This document shows positions 21,820-25,875 of a stretch of DNA of 25,875 nucleotides, piece by piece. Numbering within the stretch: position 1 is the first letter of the stretch; each line of letters opens with the position of its first letter. A model generated the notes under the pieces. It searched no databases and was not told the origin of the DNA. It saw nothing but the letters and a program-made list of their open reading frames with translations. The DNA comes from Hallerella sp963629575 (lineage in GTDB: Bacteria; Fibrobacterota; Fibrobacteria; Fibrobacterales; Fibrobacteraceae). The stretch spans positions 1-25,875 of the forward strand of contig CAVGIM010000044.1 of the NCBI GenBank assembly GCA_963629575.1, given 5' to 3'. Position numbers and translations under genes: made by a program.

Positions 21820-24225
21820 ATGAGGAATTTTGCGTTTTTGATCCTTGGGACGCTTTTTGCCAGTGCCCAGGCGCTTACCGTCACGCAGTCTGGCGGACAT
21901 TTCGAAGCGGCTTACGCCAAATGGTCTCCCGTTAGCGGAGCGAGCGGCTACAACGTCTATCTCGACGGGGAGAAGATTCACGACCCGCTCATCCGATCCT
22001 ACGGTTCCTATGTCCGGGCGGACATTCCCGGCATTTCGGCGGGTTCGCACTCGCTCAAGATTGTCGCCGTTTCGTCCGGCGTCGAAGGGGAATCCGCCAC
22101 CGCAACCGTATCGGTCAAGGCCCATGACCGTTCGGGATTCGCCTTCCTCGGCGGAAAGGTTCCCGGCGCCTACAAGACGGACGGAACGCTCAAGGACGGC
22201 GCCCTGGTCGTCTATGTAACGGAAAACACGAAGAACGGCGTTTCGCTCGATGTCAAGACGGATTCCAAAGGCGGCACGACAACATGCCAAGGCTTCCAGG
22301 GCATCTTGAACTGCATGAAGAAAGGCTACGAGACAAGACCCGTCGCCATTCGGCTTGTCGGAAACATCACGGATCCGAGTCTGCTTGTCGATGGGGACAT
22401 TCTCATAGACCTCAACTCTTCGGAAAGCAGCTATCTCACCATCGAAGGAATCGGCGAGGACGCCACGGCAAACGGCTGGGGAATACGCATCAAGAACGCG
22501 AACAACGTCGAAATCCGGAACATCGGCATCATGAACGTCGATAGCAAGGAAGGCGACAACATCGGACTCCAGCAGAACAACAGCTACATCTGGATTCACA
22601 ATAACGACTTTTTCTATGGCCACGCAGGTAGCGACGGAGACCAGCTCAAGGGAGACGGCGCCCTCGACTGCAAGCTCTCGAGATATGTCACGTTTTCCTA
22701 CAACCATTTTTTCGACACGGGAAAGAGCAACCTGCTAGGGCTATCGGAAGGCGTTTACAGCTACAATGCCACCGACTATTACATCACCTATCATCACAAC
22801 TGGTATGACCATTCCGATTCCAGGCATCCGCGGGTACGCTACTTCAACGCCCACGTCTATAACAACTACTATGACGGAATTTCCAAGTATGGCGCTGGTT
22901 CGGCGCTTGGCTCGTCCGTGTTCATGGAAGGAAACTACTTCCGCAACTGCAAATACCCGATGCTCACCTCGATGCAGGGAACGGATCTCTATGCGGGTTC
23001 TTCAAAATCCTCAACGGACAACGCGATTTTCAAAAAGGAAGCCGGCGGAACGATCAAGGCGTTCGACAACTACATGACCGGAAGCTACACGTTCATTCCA
23101 TACGGCGCGACAAGCTACACGAACAAGGGTTCGACCGTTTCCGCAAGCGACATGGGAGTCAACACGGCGACGGATTTCGACGCCTACGTGGTTTCCAATA
23201 GGTCCGACAAGGTGCCGGCGAGTGTCAAGTCCAAGTCCGGAAGCCACTATTACAGCAACTTCGACACTGACGAAAGCAAGATGTATTCCTACACGGCAGA
23301 GACTCCGGAAGCGGCGAAAACGACGGTGCTCTCCTATGCGGGCCGCGTTGGCGGCGGGGATTTCAAGTGGACGTTCGACAATTCAAGCGACGACGCCTCG
23401 TCCGACGTAAACACGGCGCTGAAAAACGCGCTGACAGCCTACGCCACGACATTGAAAACCATCCAGGGCGAAGGGGAATTCGTCGCGGAGCCCGCTTCGA
23501 GCAGTTCAGCCTTTTCGAGTTCAAGTTCCGCACAAGTCTCTTCGAGTTCTTCGAACATCGCCGTCTCCAGCTCGTCGGAAATTTCCAGTTCTTCGGCGCT
23601 TTCCAGTTCCTCGGAAATTTCGAACACGCTCCTTCCGATTCAAGCCGACGTGACGCACAACTTTACGAAGGACGGAAAGGAAAGCCGCTACTTCCTCGTT
23701 TCGGGTAACCTTTCTTCCGCCAAAGGTTCCATCGAGATTGGCGGAGAAACGCTCACCCAGTGTCTCAAGATGGAAAGTTCCACGTCGATTTCCTTTACGC
23801 TCGAAATTCCCGCAACCGTTACGCTTTACCTGGACGCGGGCTTTTCGAAGAATGTCAAGATCAATGGTGACGCCTATACGGCGACGGACGGAAAAGTAAC
23901 CGTCGCGCTCGAAAGCGGAAACCACGTTATCGGCAAGGGAGACGCGGCAAATCTCTTTTTCATCGAAGTTCGGACGGAAAAGACAGATGCCATATCGACG
24001 CCAAAAAGAAGCGAACCGCGAATTTTGTTCGACAGGCTTTCGAAAAGCCTCCTGGTCGAAAGCGCCCGCGTCCAGCGCGTCGAAATCGTTCGACTTGACG
24101 GCACGATTCTTTACCACGCGGAAAGCGTCCGGCGGATCCCGATGTCCGCCTATCCGAAAGGCGTCTATCTGGTCCGCGCGAAAACCGGCGAAGGGACCCT
24201 GCTGCGGAAAATCCTGGTCGAATAG
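21820..24225 (+). CDS. Secreted modular pectate lyase (PL1) with Ser linker and sorting-type tail
   Basis: The 801-residue protein has a signal peptide (1-18), a fibronectin-III-like domain (about 20-100), and a PL1 parallel beta-helix (about 105-545). Key PL1 features are DGDQLKGDGALDCK (calcium site, about 272-285), YVTFSYNHFFDTGKSNLLG, and ITYHHNWYDHSDSRHPRVR (about 322-340) with the catalytic Arg region. A Ser-rich linker (559-602) leads to a beta domain that may bind carbohydrate (605-718). The last 70 residues (VEIVRLDGTILYHA..., GVYLVRAKTGEGTLLRKILVE at 781-801) resemble a type IX secretion sorting domain. It cleaves polygalacturonate outside the cell. AGGAG lies seven bases before ATG. 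Confidence 0.93.
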   Translation: MRNFAFLILGTLFASAQALTVTQSGGHFEAAYAKWSPVSGASGYNVYLDGEKIHDPLIRSYGSYVRADIPGISAGSHSLKIVAVSSGVEGESATATVSVKAHDRSGFAFLGGKVPGAYKTDGTLKDGALVVYVTENTKNGVSLDVKTDSKGGTTTCQGFQGILNCMKKGYETRPVAIRLVGNITDPSLLVDGDILIDLNSSESSYLTIEGIGEDATANGWGIRIKNANNVEIRNIGIMNVDSKEGDNIGLQQNNSYIWIHNNDFFYGHAGSDGDQLKGDGALDCKLSRYVTFSYNHFFDTGKSNLLGLSEGVYSYNATDYYITYHHNWYDHSDSRHPRVRYFNAHVYNNYYDGISKYGAGSALGSSVFMEGNYFRNCKYPMLTSMQGTDLYAGSSKSSTDNAIFKKEAGGTIKAFDNYMTGSYTFIPYGATSYTNKGSTVSASDMGVNTATDFDAYVVSNRSDKVPASVKSKSGSHYYSNFDTDESKMYSYTAETPEAAKTTVLSYAGRVGGGDFKWTFDNSSDDASSDVNTALKNALTAYATTLKTIQGEGEFVAEPASSSSAFSSSSSAQVSSSSSNIAVSSSSEISSSSALSSSSEISNTLLPIQADVTHNFTKDGKESRYFLVSGNLSSAKGSIEIGGETLTQCLKMESSTSISFTLEIPATVTLYLDAGFSKNVKINGDAYTATDGKVTVALESGNHVIGKGDAANLFFIEVRTEKTDAISTPKRSEPRILFDRLSKSLLVESARVQRVEIVRLDGTILYHAESVRRIPMSAYPKGVYLVRAKTGEGTLLRKILVE
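23494..23625 (+). repeat. Poly-serine linker coding repeat of the pectate lyase
   Basis: Degenerate repeats of AGTTC/TCG-type serine codons encode residues 559-602 (SSSS-E-I-SSSS pattern). This is an interdomain linker typical of Fibrobacter carbohydrate-active enzymes. Mixed serine codons (AGT, TCG, TCC, AGC, TCT) show it is kept as protein sequence, not as a DNA satellite. Confidence 0.85.
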
Positions 24226-24245
24226 GTCCGATTTGCCAAAAGGCT

Positions 24246-24284
24246 AGCCTCTATTCCGTTTCCGCGGAAAAGAGGCTTTTTTTT
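24246..24284 (+). terminator. Rho-independent terminator of the pectate lyase gene
   Basis: Arms AGCCTCT-A-TTCCG and CGGAA-A-AGAGGCT (24246-24258 and 24265-24277, single A-A mismatch) with a six-base loop, followed by eight T. Its T run merges into the -33-like TTTG of the leuB promoter. Confidence 0.9.
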
Positions 24285-24316
24285 GTCATCGCTCCCAAAG
24301 CGTTTTTCTATTTTTA
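24283..24316 (+). promoter_or_regulatory. Candidate leuB promoter
   Basis: TTGTCA (24283-24288) and TATTTTTA (24309-24316) are 20 bases apart, fitting the TTG-N(17-23)-TAnnTTTG layout of Bacteroidetes-type promoters. The leuB ATG follows 26 bases later with GAGG as a ribosome binding site. No leucine leader peptide or riboswitch is visible in the short leader. Confidence 0.45.
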
Positions 24317-24342
24317 GGCCGCTTCAAAACTCGAGGTTTTTC

Positions 24343-25428
24343 ATGAGCAAGAATTACAAGATAGCGGTTCTCCCGGGCGACGGAATCGGGCCGGAAGTGA
24401 TGAAAGAGGCTGTGCGCGTTCTTGACGCCGTGGCGGACAAGTTCGGATTTTCGACCGAAAAGGAATGGGCGGACGTTGGCGGAATCGCTTACGATCATTT
24501 CCAGAATCCGCTGCCGGAAAGCACGCTCAGAACGGGCGAAGCGGCCGACGCGATTCTCTTCGGATCGGTCGGAGGACCCAAGTGGGAATCCCTGCCGCCA
24601 AACCTCCAGCCGGAACGCGGCGCGCTACTCCCCCTCCGCAAGCACTTCAAGCTTTTCTGCAACCTGCGTCCGGCCCGCGTGTACAAGGAACTCGCTCCGG
24701 CCTGCCCGCTTCGGGCGGATATCGTCGGCGACGGTTTCAACATCCTGACCGTCCGCGAACTCACGGGCGACGTCTATTTTGGACAGCCCAAGGGTCGCGA
24801 AGGCTCGGGCAAGGACGAAATCGGCTTTGACACGATGAAATACAGCCGCTACGAAGTGGAACGCATCGCGCGCTTTGCCTTCGAAGCGGCCCGCCTCCGC
24901 AAGAAGAAGGTGGCGAGCATCGACAAGGCGAACGTCCTCACGACAAGCGTCTTCTGGCGCGAAATCGTCAAGGAAATCGCCAAGGAATATCCGGACGTAG
25001 AACTGGAACATCTCTATGTCGATAACGCCGCGATGCAGCTGCTCCGCCGTCCGCGCGAGTTCGACGTACTCCTCTGCCCGAATCTCTTTGGCGACATTCT
25101 CACCGACGAATGCGCGATGCTCACCGGTTCCATGGGGCTTCTCCCGTCGGCTTCCATCGCGGAAGGCTCGTTCGGCCTCTATGAACCTGCTGGCGGCTCC
25201 GCTCCGGACATCGCGGGCAAGGGAATCGCGAACCCGCTCGCCCAGATCCTTTCCGTCGCCCTGATGCTCCGCTACTCCTTCAAGGAAGAAGAAGCCGCCC
25301 GCGCTATCGAATCCGCAGTCGAAAAGACGATCAGCGCAGGATTCCGCACCGGCGAAATCTGGAAGGATGGCGATACAAAGGTCGGAACGACCGGCATGGG
25401 CGACGCGGTCCTTTCCTTTATCCAGTAA
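24343..25428 (+). CDS. leuB: 3-isopropylmalate dehydrogenase
   Basis: The 361-residue enzyme oxidatively decarboxylates 3-isopropylmalate with NAD in leucine synthesis. It shows PGDGIGPEV (residues 11-19), GSVGGPKW, the substrate arginines in LRPARVYKEL, RELTGDVYFGQPKGR, IDKANVL, the Tyr/Asp site YVDNAAMQL, NLFGDILTDE and EPAGGSAPDIAGKGIANP. The length matches bacterial LeuB. YVDNAAMQL and ELTGDVYFG favour LeuB over isocitrate or tartrate dehydrogenase. Its operon partners leuA, leuC and leuD are not next to it here. Confidence 0.96.
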   Translation: MSKNYKIAVLPGDGIGPEVMKEAVRVLDAVADKFGFSTEKEWADVGGIAYDHFQNPLPESTLRTGEAADAILFGSVGGPKWESLPPNLQPERGALLPLRKHFKLFCNLRPARVYKELAPACPLRADIVGDGFNILTVRELTGDVYFGQPKGREGSGKDEIGFDTMKYSRYEVERIARFAFEAARLRKKKVASIDKANVLTTSVFWREIVKEIAKEYPDVELEHLYVDNAAMQLLRRPREFDVLLCPNLFGDILTDECAMLTGSMGLLPSASIAEGSFGLYEPAGGSAPDIAGKGIANPLAQILSVALMLRYSFKEEEAARAIESAVEKTISAGFRTGEIWKDGDTKVGTTGMGDAVLSFIQ

Positions 25429-25450
25429 GGATTCGGCCTTCTCGTGAAAC

Positions 25451-25480
25451 AAGCCTCGGTTTTCCGAGGCTTTGCGTTTT
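25451..25480 (+). terminator. Terminator between leuB and the convergent acyl-CoA synthetase gene
   Basis: Perfect 9-bp arms AAGCCTCGG / CCGAGGCTT (25451-25459, 25464-25472) with a TTTT loop are followed by a T-rich tail ending in TTTT. On the minus strand a weaker TTGTTT tail follows, so it may act for both convergent genes. Confidence 0.85.
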
Positions 25481-25548
25481 AAGAAGCTGTTTTCATCAGC
25501 GCCGAACCCGAGCGATTTTTCCGCAAGCGCTCTGAAACGCTCTGATTT

Positions 25549-25875
25549 CTACCCTCCCGCATACATCGCTTCGATTTGTGCCGCAAAGCGTTTTTCGACC
25601 GCTTTCCGGCGGAGCTTGAAAGTCGGCGTCATCAGGCCGGATTCCACCGAAACGGGTTCCGAGAGAAGCGTCCACTTTTGAATACGCTCCCAATGGTTCA
25701 GCTTTCTGTTCACGTGCTCCACGTGCTCGCCGACAAGCGAAAGGATCCGGGAATTTCGAACAGATGATTCCGGGTCAAAGGTTCTGCGGTTCTTTCCGAG
25801 AATCCTCATCGCGGAATCGTGGTCCAAAAAGAGAAGCGCCGATACGAACCTCCGGTTGTTCGCTTCCACCAGGGC
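25549..25875 (-). CDS. Long-chain acyl-CoA synthetase (AMP-forming), C-terminal part, cut by window edge
   Basis: The last 108 residues of a longer protein run off the right end of the window, so there is no start here. The terminal part (VSALLFLDHDS, then LNHWERIQKWTLL, and GLMTPTFKLRRKAVEKRF) is typical of the C-terminal lid of FadD15-like long-chain fatty acid CoA ligases; the Thr-Pro-Thr-x-Lys stretch contains the catalytic lysine segment (LTPTxKxKR). A GTG near the edge (25869) is internal, not a start. It probably activates fatty acids as CoA esters with ATP. Confidence 0.82.
   Translation of the reverse strand, partial: ALVEANNRRFVSALLFLDHDSAMRILGKNRRTFDPESSVRNSRILSLVGEHVEHVNRKLNHWERIQKWTLLSEPVSVESGLMTPTFKLRRKAVEKRFAAQIEAMYAGG

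Noticed and set aside
21760..22707. 315-codon minus-strand open frame opposite the pectate lyase
   Set aside because: Covers the promoter and N-terminal region of a confident gene, with no recognisable domain.
23494..23625. Repeats suggesting a CRISPR or satellite
   Set aside because: They encode the Ser linker in frame, with no equal-length spacers.
1..25875. tRNA, rRNA, phage, insertion sequence or CRISPR features
   Set aside because: None seen on either strand; no cloverleaf, transposase or terminal repeats found by reading.

Overview
The window looks like chromosome from a Fibrobacter-type bacterium (Fibrobacteraceae or a close relative). The evidence is a lipoprotein ending in the Fibrobacter succinogenes 'major paralogous' domain, a secreted pectate lyase with a poly-serine linker and a C-terminal tail like a type IX sorting domain, and promoter-like TAnnTTTG boxes of the Bacteroidetes/Fibrobacter (FCB) style. 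No tRNA, rRNA, CRISPR array, insertion sequence or phage gene was seen. Genes are tightly packed, with many 1-16 base overlaps and only about 1 kb of intergenic DNA.

Layout. (1) 305-6259, minus: a seven-gene operon reading DUF3450-like coiled-coil protein, long ExbB (TtpC-like), short ExbB, ExbD, TonB, TPR protein, helical protein of unknown function. This is the energising unit of a TtpC/TonB2-type outer-membrane import system. An ankyrin-repeat lipoprotein (6355-7092, minus) lies upstream behind a terminator. (2) 7233-11685, plus: a small outer-membrane barrel candidate and a UDP-glucuronate 4-epimerase, then redox chaperone Hsp33, ThrH and an RlmI-type rRNA methyltransferase. (3) 11686-14725, minus: a TPR protein and the Fibrobacter-type modular lipoprotein. 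(4) 14823-18813, minus: a polar amino-acid ABC importer (binding lipoprotein, permease, ATPase), then a hot-dog thioesterase whose frame runs without a stop into phosphoglycerate kinase. (5) 18892-20366, minus: an ABC-2 type transporter pair, divergent from (6) greB and a TatD nuclease (20401-21644, plus). (7) 21820-24225, plus: the pectate lyase. (8) leuB (24343-25428, plus), converging on the 3' end of a long-chain acyl-CoA synthetase gene cut by the window edge.

Most of the content is housekeeping and nutrient uptake. The least ordinary points are: the stop-less in-frame junction between the thioesterase and pgk, with an internal pgk promoter and ribosome binding site; the strongly eukaryote-like type of that PGK; five operon heads whose -10-like box lies only 6-8 bases before the ATG, which predicts leaderless mRNAs; and two perfect palindromes in short promoter regions. 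All assignments are by reading motifs; no database search was run.
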